48,306 nucleotides of DNA from Rubrivivax sp. (GCA_022843905.1 JALHMT010000041.1:1-48306), one strand, 5' to 3'; counted from the stretch's first letter, positions 1 to 8,910 are shown. Program-made: numbers and translations. Notes: generated from the sequence alone by a model not told the origin.

Positions 1-167
1 GCGGGGGTCCGCGTTGCCGCAGGCGGCGGGGCGGCGGGCCGGACAGCGGCGGCGTTGGCGGCTGGATTGGCGACCGCGGCGGCGTCCTGGGCCTGCGGCG
101 CCGGTGGCGTCCACACGCGCAGGCCGATCGCCCGCAGCATCCGATGCTGGCGTTCAGACCAGGCCAT
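1..167 (-). CDS. Probable uracil-DNA glycosylase (family 4), N-terminal fragment
   Basis: Only the first 55 or so codons are inside the window. The start ATG overlaps the end of rimI by 14 bases, so translation is probably coupled. The visible N-terminus (MAWSERQHRMLRAIGLRVW) followed by an Ala/Pro-rich linker resembles the N-terminal extension of family 4 uracil-DNA glycosylases, which follow tsaB-rimI in many Burkholderiales. These enzymes remove uracil from DNA using an Fe-S-containing fold, but no catalytic motif lies within this fragment. The name therefore rests on position and N-terminal resemblance only. Confidence 0.5.
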   Translation of the reverse strand, partial: MAWSERQHRMLRAIGLRVWTPPAPQAQDAAAVANPAANAAAVRPAAPPPAATRTP

Positions 168-669
168 GGGCCCCGTCCTGCAGGGCAACGCCCGGCCCGA
201 CGTCCAGCCGCATCACCACGGCGTCCTCACGCTGGCCGGCGGCGGCCGGGTAGTAGGCGCGCCGCAGGCCGACTTCGGCGAAGCCCCGCATCAGGTAGAG
301 GGAACGCGCGCGTTGATTGCTGCTGCGCACCTCCAGCCACAGCGTGGGCAGCGCGCCGTCGCGGCAGCGCTGCTCCAGCACGTCCAGCATGCCGCGCGCC
401 AGACCCCGGCCCTGCCACTCGGGCGCCACGGTGATGTTCAGCAGGTGCATCTCGCCGGCGCCGGCCATCGCCACCCAGTAGCCGACGATGGCCGCGTCGT
501 CGTCCACCAGCACTTCGGCGCCGTAGCCGACGGCCAGCGAGTCGACGAAGTTGCCGCGTGTCCAGGGAAAGCTGTAGCAACGCGCCTCGATGGCCATCAC
601 GGCGTCGATGTCGCGCGTGGTCATGGGGCGGCGCTGTGGCCCGACCCAGGGCCGGAGCCTGGCGCTCAC
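154..669 (-). CDS. rimI: Ribosomal protein S18-alanine N-acetyltransferase RimI
   Basis: This is a GNAT-fold acetyltransferase of 171 residues that acetylates the N-terminal alanine of ribosomal protein S18. The acetyl-CoA binding signature VAPEWQGRGLARGML lies mid-protein, followed by LEVRSSNQRARSLYLMRGF, typical of RimI. I chose a GTG start that overlaps the tsaB stop as GTGA. An internal ATG at 624 would also give a usable protein, but family members carry the extra N-terminal residues. It sits between tsaB and the probable uracil glycosylase in a tight minus-strand operon, a common Burkholderiales order. Confidence 0.9.
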   Translation of the reverse strand: MSARLRPWVGPQRRPMTTRDIDAVMAIEARCYSFPWTRGNFVDSLAVGYGAEVLVDDDAAIVGYWVAMAGAGEMHLLNITVAPEWQGRGLARGMLDVLEQRCRDGALPTLWLEVRSSNQRARSLYLMRGFAEVGLRRAYYPAAAGQREDAVVMRLDVGPGVALQDGAHGLV

Positions 670-1433
670 GGCAGCGCTCCCGCATCGACCGACGCAGCCG
701 CCTTCGCCGCACTGCGCTCGGCCGTGGTCTGCGCCACCTTGTCGCGCAGGTAAAGCGGCAGCGCCAAGGCGGCGTCGACACCCTGGCCGGCGCGCCAGGC
801 CGCTGCGGCCAGGCGCAGCAAGGCCGCAGCACGGTCGGCCTCGGTGTCGATGCGCCGGCAGTCCGGCAGGGGCAGCCGCTCGCCGAAAGCCTTCAGCGCC
901 GAACCGGCGACCACGGCCGGCGCGTCGAGCCGCCAGCGCTCGGCCAGCGCGGCCAGCGTGTACAGGCCCGGCGGCAGCACGCAGGCCCAGGCGCCCTCGG
1001 CCCAGCGGTAACGCGCGGCATAGACCTCGTCCATGCGCGCGTCCATCGCCACCCCGACGTCGAGCGCCGCCTGCGCGCCGCCGAGCTGCGCCCGCGCGTC
1101 GTCGGCCACGATCAGCAGGCTGTCGATGGGCAGCACCGGCACGCTGGCGCCGAAGGCCAGGCCCTGCGCCACGGCGCAGCTCGTGCGCAGGCCGGTGAAG
1201 GCGCCGGGCCCGCGGCCGAAGGCGATGGCGTCGAGCTGCCGCAACGACAGGCCAACCTCGGCCAGCAAGGTCTGCAGCAAGGGGACCAGGTGCGCCGACG
1301 CCATCGCCCCACCGGCCTCGTTGCGCGTGCCCTCGACGCCGCCGCACAGCACCGCCACGGCCATCAGCTCGGTAGACGTATCGAAGGCCAGCAGGCGCGC
1401 TGGCCCAGGCGTGGCGGGCAGCAGGGCGGACAT
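666..1433 (-). CDS. tsaB: tRNA threonylcarbamoyladenosine biosynthesis protein TsaB
   Basis: This 255-residue ASKHA-fold protein is the TsaD partner in the complex that transfers the threonylcarbamoyl group to A37 of ANN-decoding tRNAs. It begins with the LLAFDTSTE motif and has FGRGPGAFTGLRTSCAVAQG, the conserved TsaB signature. The window also carries a Sua5/TsaC enzyme that makes the threonylcarbamoyl-AMP substrate (6206-7246). TsaB is the first gene of a minus-strand operon with rimI. Its start is only 32 bases from the divergent dacB start, so promoters must extend into coding DNA. Confidence 0.95.
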   Translation of the reverse strand: MSALLPATPGPARLLAFDTSTELMAVAVLCGGVEGTRNEAGGAMASAHLVPLLQTLLAEVGLSLRQLDAIAFGRGPGAFTGLRTSCAVAQGLAFGASVPVLPIDSLLIVADDARAQLGGAQAALDVGVAMDARMDEVYAARYRWAEGAWACVLPPGLYTLAALAERWRLDAPAVVAGSALKAFGERLPLPDCRRIDTEADRAAALLRLAAAAWRAGQGVDAALALPLYLRDKVAQTTAERSAAKAAASVDAGALP

Positions 1434-1465
1434 GCCGCCGAGTGTAGCCGTGCGATCATCCCGGC

Positions 1466-2920
1466 ATGCTCTCGATCAAGCACGCGCCGCAGAGGAAAAG
1501 GCGGCCCGCTTTGCTGCTGCGGGCCCTGGCCCTGCCGGCCGCGCTGGTGTGCGGCGGGGCCGGGGCCGTGGAGGGCCTGCCGCCGGAGGTCGAGGCCGCC
1601 TTGCAGCGCGCCCGCGTGCCGCCGCAGGCGGTGTCGGTGCTGATCCAGGAGGCCGGCAGCGGCCGGACCGTGCTGTCGCACGCTGCCCGCACGCCGGTGA
1701 ACCCGGCCTCGCTGGCCAAGCTGCTCACCACCGCGGCGGCTCTAGACCTGCTCAGCCCGGCCTGGACCTGGGCCACGCCGGTGGGCCTGCAGGGCACGCT
1801 GCAGGACGGCGTGCTCGACGGCTCGGTCTTCATCAAGGGCAGCGGCGACCCCAAGCTGGTGATGGAGCGCGTGTGGCTGCTGCTGCGCCGCCTGCAGCAG
1901 ATGGGCGTGCGCGAGATCCGCGGTGACGTCGTGCTCGACGAGAGCGCCTTCGCCGCCGCGCCGGGCCAGCCCGCGGACTTCGACGGCGAGTCGCTGCGTC
2001 CCTACAACGTGTTGCCCAGCGCACTGCTGCTGAACTACAAGGCCGTGACCTACACCTTCCTGCCCGATCCGGCGCGGGGTGTGGCGGTGGTGGCGGTGGA
2101 GCCGCCCTTGGCCGGCCTGACGGTCGACCGCAGCGTGCCGCTGGCGCCGGGTCCCTGTCAGGACTGGTCAGCGGCCTTGAAGCCCAGCTTCACCGCGACG
2201 CAGACGCGCTTTGCAGGCAGCTACGCCACGGCCTGCGGCGAGAAGACCTGGCCGCTGGCCGACCCGACGCCCGCCAGCTACAACCAGCGCCTGATCGAGG
2301 GCCTGTGGCGCGAGATGGGCGGCACGCTGCGCGGCCGCGTGCGGGACGGACGCTGGCCCGAGCCGCTCGCGCCGGCCTTCGAGATGCGTTCGCCGCCTCT
2401 GCTGGAGGTGGTGCGCGAGATCAACAAGTTCAGCAACAACGTGATGGCGCAGCAGCTCTTCCTGACGCTGGCGGCGCAGCAGAATCCCGGGGTGCCCGCC
2501 ACGCCCGAGGCGGCACGCGAAGTGCTGCGTCGCTGGCTGGCCGAGCGGCTGGGTGAATCGACGGCCGATCTGGTCATCGACAACGGCTCCGGACTGTCGC
2601 GCGAGACGCGCATGAGCGCCGCGCTGCTGGGCCGACTGCTGCAACGGGCCTACGACAGCCCCTGGATGCCCGAGCTGATGAGCTCGCTGCCCATCAGCGG
2701 CATCGACGGCACCCTGCGGCGCTCGCGCGCCACGCCGGGCCGCGCCCACCTGAAGACCGGCTCGCTGCGCGACGTGGCGGCGCGCGCCGGCTACGTGCTG
2801 TCCAACAGCGGCCAGCGCTACGTGCTGGTGGTCATCGTCAATCACCCCAACGCGCAGGCGGCGCGTCCCGCGATGGACGCGCTGGTGCAATGGACCCTCA
2901 AGGATGGCCCGGCGCGATGA
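1466..2920 (+). CDS. dacB: D-alanyl-D-alanine carboxypeptidase/endopeptidase (PBP4 type)
   Basis: This 484-residue class C low-molecular-weight penicillin-binding protein trims or cleaves peptide cross-links in periplasmic peptidoglycan. A basic, hydrophobic N-terminus ending near GAGAVEG serves as a Sec signal. The three active-site motifs are visible: SLAK at residue 82 (nucleophile S82, K85), SNN at residue 323 and KTG at residue 430. The long insert between the first two motifs is typical of PBP4/DacB. A SemiSWEET gene follows after 30 bases. The start is 32 bases from divergent tsaB. Confidence 0.95.
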   Translation: MLSIKHAPQRKRRPALLLRALALPAALVCGGAGAVEGLPPEVEAALQRARVPPQAVSVLIQEAGSGRTVLSHAARTPVNPASLAKLLTTAAALDLLSPAWTWATPVGLQGTLQDGVLDGSVFIKGSGDPKLVMERVWLLLRRLQQMGVREIRGDVVLDESAFAAAPGQPADFDGESLRPYNVLPSALLLNYKAVTYTFLPDPARGVAVVAVEPPLAGLTVDRSVPLAPGPCQDWSAALKPSFTATQTRFAGSYATACGEKTWPLADPTPASYNQRLIEGLWREMGGTLRGRVRDGRWPEPLAPAFEMRSPPLLEVVREINKFSNNVMAQQLFLTLAAQQNPGVPATPEAAREVLRRWLAERLGESTADLVIDNGSGLSRETRMSAALLGRLLQRAYDSPWMPELMSSLPISGIDGTLRRSRATPGRAHLKTGSLRDVAARAGYVLSNSGQRYVLVVIVNHPNAQAARPAMDALVQWTLKDGPAR

Positions 2921-2950
2921 CAGCGCCTGCGGCCGAGCAACCCAGCGCCC

Positions 2951-3235
2951 ATGAACCCCGACTTCAACCAATGGCTCGGCTACGTGGCCGCCCTGCTGAC
3001 CACCGGCTCCTTCGTGCCGCAGGCCATCCTGACGCTGCGCACACGCGACGTCAGCGGCATCTCGGCGTCGATGTACGCCGCCTTCACGGCCGGCGTGGCC
3101 CTGTGGCTGGCCTACGGCTGGCAGCTGGGCGAGTGGCCCATCATCATCGCCAACACGGTGACGCTGGCGCTGGCTTCCACCATCCTGGTCACCAAGCTGT
3201 TGGTGGACCGGCAGACGCGCGTGCGCGGCCGCTGA
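2951..3235 (+). CDS. SemiSWEET-type sugar transporter
   Basis: This is a 94-residue membrane protein with three predicted helices and the PQ-loop motif in TGSFVPQAILTLRTRDVSGIS. That layout matches bacterial SemiSWEETs, which form dimers that carry sugars across the inner membrane by facilitated diffusion. The Asn in the third helix (IIIANTVTLAL) matches the substrate-pocket Asn of the family. The gene follows dacB by 30 bases and may be co-transcribed, although no functional link to dacB is evident. The sugar carried cannot be read from the sequence. Confidence 0.9.
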   Translation: MNPDFNQWLGYVAALLTTGSFVPQAILTLRTRDVSGISASMYAAFTAGVALWLAYGWQLGEWPIIIANTVTLALASTILVTKLLVDRQTRVRGR

Positions 3236-3272
3236 TGCGGCCCGGGCGGGGCCGGCCTCGCCGGAGGCGCCT

Positions 3273-3908
3273 TCAGAACTTGTACCAGAGCCCGGCGCTG
3301 TAGGTCGTCGGCCTGAAGTCGATGGTGGTCGTGAGCACGGTGCTGGCCACCCCCACCAGATCACTCTTCACGTCGACACGGGCCACGCTGGCGAAGGCGC
3401 CCCATTGCTTGTTGAAGGCGAGGTTGATGCCGGCCTGCACGGCCAGACCCACCGAGTCGCTCAGCTCGACCTGCGGGGCCAGGCTCGACTTCGCGCTGGC
3501 GAACTTCGTGTAGTTCAGCCCCGCGCCCACGTAGGGCCGCCAGGTGTCGCCCGGCCGGCCGAAGTAGTAGTTGACGAGCAGGGTGGGCGCCACGTTCTTG
3601 GCCGACAGCACGTCGTCGCCCAGGAAGGCCACGCTGCCCGTGGCGCGCGCCCTGATGCGCGGCGGTATGCCCAGCACCACCTCGGCGCCCAGGTTGGGGG
3701 TCAGCGTGCGCTCGACGACGATGATGGCGGTCGTGGCGTCGCCCACCTTGGCATCGGCACCGGGCGGGATGCCGATGCCCTGGATGCCGGTGGTCCTGGA
3801 GTCGGTGTCGTAGCGGGTGACGCCGGCCTTCAGCGTCCAGTCCTGCGCCTGCACGGCCCCGCCGGCCAGCACGAGGGCGGCCAGGGCGGACAGCTTGAAC
3901 GTCTTCAT
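3273..3908 (-). CDS. OmpW-family outer membrane protein
   Basis: The product is 211 residues with a clear signal peptide (MKTFKLSALAALVLAGGAVQA) and alternating beta-strand patterns ending in the terminal aromatic motif YSAGLWYKF expected for a beta-barrel. The segment RPYVGAGLNYTKFAS and the size match OmpW, an eight-stranded barrel linked to passage of small hydrophobic molecules and to stress responses. It lies 23 bases downstream of the SGNH-hydrolase lipoprotein gene on the same strand, so the two are probably co-transcribed. Substrate and regulation are not evident. Confidence 0.9.
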   Translation of the reverse strand: MKTFKLSALAALVLAGGAVQAQDWTLKAGVTRYDTDSRTTGIQGIGIPPGADAKVGDATTAIIVVERTLTPNLGAEVVLGIPPRIRARATGSVAFLGDDVLSAKNVAPTLLVNYYFGRPGDTWRPYVGAGLNYTKFASAKSSLAPQVELSDSVGLAVQAGINLAFNKQWGAFASVARVDVKSDLVGVASTVLTTTIDFRPTTYSAGLWYKF

Positions 3909-3931
3909 CTTGGGCTCTCCTCGGTGCGCCG

Positions 3932-5113
3932 TCAGATCCAGCCGAAGGCGCGCAGGCTCTTCAGCACTTCGTCGCTGAACACCTTGTGTCCGCCGGCCGT
4001 CGGGTGCACCCCGTCGGCGAAGTACCAGGTGGTGGCGCTCGCACCCGTGCGCAGCCCGTTGAAGGGCACACCGGGCGTGACGTTGCAGAACAGCGAACTG
4101 CCGTCGGTGACGCGGCCGCCCGTGATGGCGCCGATCTTGGCGGCATCGCAGGCCGGCACGGTGACGTTGGTCAGTCCGAACTGCCCCGGATTGGCGGCCA
4201 CGGCGCGGAAGACCGTGAAGGCGTCGACGATCTGCACGGGCTGGTTCGTCAGGCCTTCGCGCAGCCACAGGTTGAAGATCTCGGACAGGCCGGTGAGCAC
4301 GCCGCGCGCCGCCGGCGGCACGGTGCCGCCGAAGGGCGTGGCCGCGATGTCGGGCAGGTTCACCACCGCGACGTACTTGCCGCCCTTGGCCAGGATCTCG
4401 GCCTTCACGTAGTCGGTGAGTTCGAGCGCGGCCTTCTTGATCTCGCCCTGCGCCGCGAGCTGCGCGTCGAGCAGCAGGCCGTTGGCCTGGTCGGCCGTGA
4501 GGCGCCCGGCGGCGGCGTCGACCTGCACCTGCGCCGCCTTCGCGGCAAAGACGCCGAAGTGGGTGAAGATGTCGTTGGAACCGGCCATCACCAGGACGAG
4601 GTCGGTGTCCTTGAAGCTGCCGAAGCGCGCCAGGTGGTTCGCGATCTGCGTCTTCACCGGCACCGTGAGCGCGCCGCCGGCGCGGCCGATGCCGTTGGGG
4701 TCGGTGACGCGGGAGCCGCCCTGGCCGTAGGCCGTGCAGCTGCCTGCTGCGGCCGGGTTGGCCGCCGCCGGGCACTTCACCGACTGGCCGGCAAAGCCCA
4801 CTTCATGCGGCGTGAGCAGGATGCCTAGCGACGCGGCGATGTTCTCGACCCACACGGTGCCGCCGGCGCCGTTGGTGGTGAACTTGCCGCCGAAGAAGGG
4901 CGCGGTGCCGTTGCCGGCAAGCGAGGTGGCCGGCGCATAGGCGCCGGCGTCGCTGAGGCTGTCGCCGAAGGACACCACGGCCCTGAACGTGCCCTTGGTG
5001 GTGGGGGCGCCGGCCGTCGTGCCGCTGCCCGGCACGTAGGGGTCACCGCCACCGCAGGCGGCCAGCAATGCGCCGGCCAGTGCGAGAGAAATCCAACTGC
5101 GCCTGATGTTCAT
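3932..5113 (-). CDS. SGNH/GDSL hydrolase lipoprotein
   Basis: This 393-residue esterase-like lipoprotein has a lipobox (LLAAC) with Cys20 as the predicted lipid anchor. The catalytic blocks are present: SFGDSLSDAG with nucleophile S52, an AGSNDIF block, and DGVHPTAGGH near the C-terminus with D367 and H370. It would act on ester bonds in lipids, acyl chains or glycans at the cell surface; the substrate is unknown. I preferred the ATG that starts the signal peptide (MNIRRSW) over an upstream in-frame start. The OmpW gene follows by 23 bases, and a degenerate paralogue lies upstream. Confidence 0.9.
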   Translation of the reverse strand: MNIRRSWISLALAGALLAACGGGDPYVPGSGTTAGAPTTKGTFRAVVSFGDSLSDAGAYAPATSLAGNGTAPFFGGKFTTNGAGGTVWVENIAASLGILLTPHEVGFAGQSVKCPAAANPAAAGSCTAYGQGGSRVTDPNGIGRAGGALTVPVKTQIANHLARFGSFKDTDLVLVMAGSNDIFTHFGVFAAKAAQVQVDAAAGRLTADQANGLLLDAQLAAQGEIKKAALELTDYVKAEILAKGGKYVAVVNLPDIAATPFGGTVPPAARGVLTGLSEIFNLWLREGLTNQPVQIVDAFTVFRAVAANPGQFGLTNVTVPACDAAKIGAITGGRVTDGSSLFCNVTPGVPFNGLRTGASATTWYFADGVHPTAGGHKVFSDEVLKSLRAFGWI

Positions 5114-5242
5114 CCGAACCCCGCTCCATCGATCGTCGGCGAGCGGACGGCAAAAAAGCACGCCCGTTCACTTTTGGAGCGGCCACTATAAGTTCGGCAA
5201 AGACCCCCAACGACCGGGGTTAACCCGCCGGCCGCCGCAGCC

Positions 5243-6178
5243 TCAGAAGGGGTTGTTCAGCGCGCGCTGGCGGGCCAGCGCACCGAGCTGGACGTGCCCG
5301 CCGAGCGACAGGCGGATGCTGTCGGCCCACAGGTAGGTGCCCGCATTGCCAGACTCGATCAGCGTGCTGGTCGTGCAGTCGGGCAGCGCCACCGCACACA
5401 CCGGCTTGCCGGCATCGACCAGACCGAAGCTGATCGGCGAGCGCGACATCGCCTGCACCATCTCGTCGGCCAGCACCAGGCCGATGAAGCGGCCGTCGTT
5501 GATGACGTTCACGCGCAGGCGGCCGTTCAGAGCCGCCGTCAGGCGCGACAGCAGCGCCGAGCGGTCGATGTCGGTGACGGCCGCCTTCTGCGCCAGGCCG
5601 AAGGGCGACAGGCCCATGTCGGGCACGGTCGAGATGATGACCTTGGCGCCGAGGTCGACCAGGCGGTTGACCTCCGCCGCCAGCTGCTCGCCGCGCACGC
5701 GCGCCTCGGCGATCAGTTCCGCCTCGGAGCGGCGTGGAAACTCGGCATACAGGTCGAGCACGTCGTGCGTGCCGACCAGCACGGTGACCAGGGACTTGGT
5801 CCCGAAGCCGCCGGCATCGACCTGGGTCTTCAGGTCGGCCACGCGCGCGCCCAGCGATGCGCGCATCACGCCCTGCGGGCCGAGCTGGTTGCTCGGGTTG
5901 CACTGCGGGAAGACGTAGCCATAGCTGCTGAGCACGTTCTGCACCCACAGCGGATTGACGCTGCAGTCGACCGCGCCGCTGGCCGCCAGGGCGTTGACGC
6001 TGTACTTCAGACCCGCCGGCGTGATGAGGCTGTTCTCGTCACCCAGGGCCACCACCCGCTCAGGCAGGAAGGGCTCGTTCTGGGACGTACCGCCCCCGCA
6101 GGCCACCAGCAACGCCGCGGTGAAACCGACCAGGGCCACTGCCCGCACCTGCCGCAGCAGCTTGCCGCTGAACACCAT
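5243..6178 (-). CDS. SGNH-hydrolase-like lipoprotein lacking the catalytic motifs
   Basis: The 311-residue product has a lipoprotein signal (ALLVACGGG, Cys27) and the overall SGNH-hydrolase layout. All three key blocks are altered. Where GDSL should be it reads GDENS (Glu48 in the Ser position), the usual G-x-N-D block reads VGTHDV, and the usual D-x-x-H block reads ADSIRLS with no His. The ATG at 6178 is preceded by GGAG with good spacing; a GTG two codons upstream is too close to it. It is probably a paralogue of the neighbouring intact hydrolase that kept its fold but not catalysis, perhaps as a binding protein. Confidence 0.8.
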   Translation of the reverse strand: MVFSGKLLRQVRAVALVGFTAALLVACGGGTSQNEPFLPERVVALGDENSLITPAGLKYSVNALAASGAVDCSVNPLWVQNVLSSYGYVFPQCNPSNQLGPQGVMRASLGARVADLKTQVDAGGFGTKSLVTVLVGTHDVLDLYAEFPRRSEAELIAEARVRGEQLAAEVNRLVDLGAKVIISTVPDMGLSPFGLAQKAAVTDIDRSALLSRLTAALNGRLRVNVINDGRFIGLVLADEMVQAMSRSPISFGLVDAGKPVCAVALPDCTTSTLIESGNAGTYLWADSIRLSLGGHVQLGALARQRALNNPF

Positions 6179-6205
6179 CGTCACTCCAAGCTAACAAAGC
6201 GCATT

Positions 6206-7246
6206 TCAGGCTGCTGCCGCACGTTGCAGGCGGTCGCGAACCCCTTCCCAGGGCGCAGACTCGGGGGGTCGCTCGACCCAGATCTGCGCCACGCCCGCGG
6301 CGTCGAAACCGCGCAGCGCCGAAAACAACTCGTGCGCGGCCTGCGCCGCGTCCACCGGCATGGCCCGGTGCAGCACACCGGCCGGCACCGGCCAGACGGT
6401 GCGGGAATATACCGCCAGCCCGCCGGGCAGCCCCCCGGCCGGCAGCAGTGGCAATTCACGCGCCAGCGCAGCGGTGTCGAACAAGCTCAACCGGGCCGTC
6501 GGCGCGTAGTGCGCCTCCAGGGTGCCCGACGCGCGCGGCGCAGCGGCGTCGCGATCGAGCAGGGCCGTTCCCAGCACGGCTTCGAGCGCCGCGCGATCCA
6601 GGCCGCCGGGCCGCAGCAGCACCGGCCAGGGGCGCGTGCAGTCGACGATGGTGGACTCGATGCCCACCTCGCAGGGCCCGCCGTCGAGCACCATCAGCCC
6701 GGCGCCGAACTCGTCCCGCACGTGGGCCGCGGTGGTCGGGCTGACGCGCCCGAAGCGGTTGGCGCTGGGCGCGGCCACGCCGGCCACGCCCCGTTCGGCG
6801 GCGGCCTGCAGCAGGGCACGCGCCAGCGGATGCGAAGGCAGGCGCAGGCCGACGCTGGACTGCCCGCCCGCCGCCGCCGCGGCCATGCCTTCGCGGCGCG
6901 GCACGATCACGGTCAGCGGCCCGGGCCAGAAGGCCGCCATCAGGCGCCGTGCGTGCTCGTCGAGCGAGGTCGCGAAGCGCGGGGCGTCCTCGGCGCAGGC
7001 CAGGTGCACGATCAGCGGGTGGTCGGCCGGGCGACCCTTGGCGGCGAAGATGGCGGCCACCGCCGCGTCGTCGTCGGCACGCGCTCCCAGGCCGTAGACG
7101 GTCTCGGTGGGAAATGCCACGAGCCCGCCGGCGGCCAGACGCTCGGCCGCAGCCGCCAGATCGGAAGGCGTTGCCGCGGCAGGCGTTGCCGCGGCGGGCG
7201 GCACGGCGGCGGCAGGGCCACCCGGGGCGCGGGGCATGTCGCTCAT
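6206..7246 (-). CDS. L-threonylcarbamoyladenylate synthase (Sua5/TsaC family)
   Basis: This 346-residue enzyme makes threonylcarbamoyl-AMP from threonine, bicarbonate and ATP, the first step of tRNA t6A formation. The YrdC-type domain shows TETVYGLGARA, KGRPADHPLIVHL and SANRFGRVSPT. The extra ~120 C-terminal residues beyond the LRPGGL segment make it Sua5-type rather than a short TsaC. A low-complexity Ala/Pro N-terminus precedes the domain. It follows purK by 21 bases, giving a purE-purK-sua5 operon. Confidence 0.93.
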   Translation of the reverse strand: MSDMPRAPGGPAAAVPPAAATPAAATPSDLAAAAERLAAGGLVAFPTETVYGLGARADDDAAVAAIFAAKGRPADHPLIVHLACAEDAPRFATSLDEHARRLMAAFWPGPLTVIVPRREGMAAAAAGGQSSVGLRLPSHPLARALLQAAAERGVAGVAAPSANRFGRVSPTTAAHVRDEFGAGLMVLDGGPCEVGIESTIVDCTRPWPVLLRPGGLDRAALEAVLGTALLDRDAAAPRASGTLEAHYAPTARLSLFDTAALARELPLLPAGGLPGGLAVYSRTVWPVPAGVLHRAMPVDAAQAAHELFSALRGFDAAGVAQIWVERPPESAPWEGVRDRLQRAAAA

Positions 7247-7267
7247 GGCGGCGCTCGTCGGGTCGGG

Positions 7268-8428
7268 TCAGAAGGGCGCGAAACCCAGGCAGGCGCCGGC
7301 CTGCAGCGCCACCTCGCGGGCCTGCACCGGCGTGGCGGCGGTGATGGTCAGGTGCCCCATCTTGCGGCCGGCGCGGGCTTCGGCCTTGCCGTAAAGGTGC
7401 AGGTGCGTGCCGGGCAGCGCGAGCACCGGCCGCCAGTCGGGCGCCCGGCGCTGCCCGGCGGCGTCGGCCGGCCACAGGTCGCCCAGCAGGTTGAGCATCA
7501 CCGCCGCCGAATGCTGGCGCGGCGCCACCAGCGGCAGCCCGGCCATGCAGCGCACCTGCAGGTCGAACTGCGACAGGTCGCAGGCGTCGATGCTGTAGTG
7601 GCCGGAATTGTGCGGCCGCGGCGCCATCTCGTTGGCCACCAGCGAGCCGTCCTGCAGCAGGAAGAACTCGACGCACAGCACGCCCGCGTAGGCCATGCCG
7701 TCGGCCAGCTGCAGCGCGCAGCGCACGGCACGTGCCGCGGTGGCGTCGTCGACATCGGGCGCCGGCACCTGCGTGACCGCCAGGATGCCGTCGCGGTGCA
7801 GGTTCTGCTGCACCGGCAGGTGCACGGCCCGGCCGTCGAAACCGCGCGCCACGATCACGCTCAGTTCGCGACGCAGCGGCAGGCGCTTTTCCAGCACGCA
7901 GCGCACGCCGCCGAAGCGCTGCCAGGCGGCCAGGCCCTCTTCGCGCGTGGCCACCGACGCCTGCCCCTTGCCGTCGTAGCCGAGCTGCGCCGTCTTCAGC
8001 AGGCCGGGCAGCAGGGCCGGGTCGATCGCGCGTGCGGCGGCTTCGCTGTCGACCACTGCGTAGGGTGCGCAGGGCACGCCCGATCGCTGGAAGTGCGCCT
8101 TCTCGGCCGCGCGGTCCTGGCAGATGCGTACCGCGGCGGCACCCGGCGCCACCGGGCAATGGTCTGCCAGCGTCTCGAGCGCGGCTGCGGGCACGTTCTC
8201 GAATTCGGTGGTGACCGCCGTGCAGGCGGCGCCCAGCTCGGCGAGTGCGCGGGGGTCGAGGTAGGGCGCCTGCAGGTGGCCGTGCGAGACCAGGCCGGCG
8301 GGGCTCTGCGCATCGGGGTCGAGCACGATGCTGCGGTAGCCCATGGCCTGTGCGGCGTGCGCGAACATGCGGCCGAGCTGGCCGCCGCCGAGCACGCCCA
8401 GCGCCGGCAGGTCGGGCGGGCCGCTCAT
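7268..8428 (-). CDS. purK: 5-(carboxyamino)imidazole ribonucleotide synthase
   Basis: PurK is an ATP-grasp ligase that carboxylates AIR to N5-CAIR in purine synthesis. The 386-residue product starts with LGGGQLGRMFAHAAQAMGY, and has the ATP-grasp segments GYDGKGQ and EFFLLQDGSLVANEMAPRPHNSG. Its ATG overlaps the purE stop as ATGA, so the two are translationally coupled. PurE then uses its product. No frameshift or missing segment is seen. Confidence 0.97.
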   Translation of the reverse strand: MSGPPDLPALGVLGGGQLGRMFAHAAQAMGYRSIVLDPDAQSPAGLVSHGHLQAPYLDPRALAELGAACTAVTTEFENVPAAALETLADHCPVAPGAAAVRICQDRAAEKAHFQRSGVPCAPYAVVDSEAAARAIDPALLPGLLKTAQLGYDGKGQASVATREEGLAAWQRFGGVRCVLEKRLPLRRELSVIVARGFDGRAVHLPVQQNLHRDGILAVTQVPAPDVDDATAARAVRCALQLADGMAYAGVLCVEFFLLQDGSLVANEMAPRPHNSGHYSIDACDLSQFDLQVRCMAGLPLVAPRQHSAAVMLNLLGDLWPADAAGQRRAPDWRPVLALPGTHLHLYGKAEARAGRKMGHLTITAATPVQAREVALQAGACLGFAPF

Positions 8429-8910
8429 CGCTTCAGGTCCTGCGTCATGGCACGCGCCGCCGCCGTCTGCTGGGCGCGGAACTCGTTCAGGCGCTGCAGC
8501 AGCGCGGCATCGTCCAGCGCCAGCATGGCCACCGCGAACAGCGCGGCGTTCGCCGCACCCGCCGGCCCGATGGCGAAGGTGGCCACGGGAATGCCCTTGG
8601 GCATCTGCACGATGGAGTAGAGCGAGTCCACGCCCGAGAGCTGCTTGCTGGACACCGGCACGCCCAGCACCGGCACCGTGGTCTTGGCCGCCAGCATGCC
8701 CGGCAGATGCGCCGCCCCGCCGGCGCCGGCGATGATGGCCCGCACCCCGGCGGCCGCCGCCCCTTCGGCAAAGGCGAACATGTCGTCGGGCATGCGGTGC
8801 GCCGACAGCACCCGCGCGTCGTAGGTCACCCCGAACTGATCGAGGATCTCGGCGGCATGGCGAAGGGTCTCCCAGTCGCTGGAGGAGCCCATGGTGATGG
8901 CGATGGACAT
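8425..8910 (-). CDS. purE: N5-carboxyaminoimidazole ribonucleotide mutase
   Basis: Class I PurE moves the carboxyl group from N5-CAIR to give CAIR. The 161-residue product has MGSSSDWETL near the start, the catalytic SAHRMPDDM segment and GAGGAAHLPGM, all diagnostic. I chose the ATG at 8910 (MSIAITMG); a TTG four codons upstream is also in frame. It is the first gene of purE-purK-sua5. Only 68 bases separate it from the upstream TPR gene on the same strand, so some readthrough is possible. Confidence 0.97.
   Translation of the reverse strand: MSIAITMGSSSDWETLRHAAEILDQFGVTYDARVLSAHRMPDDMFAFAEGAAAAGVRAIIAGAGGAAHLPGMLAAKTTVPVLGVPVSSKQLSGVDSLYSIVQMPKGIPVATFAIGPAGAANAALFAVAMLALDDAALLQRLNEFRAQQTAAARAMTQDLKR

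Noticed and set aside
5294..8620. A 1108-codon plus-strand frame opposite the SGNH, sua5 and purK genes
   Set aside because: Low-complexity His/Arg/Gln/Gly-rich antisense product. Strong protein evidence exists for the minus-strand genes.
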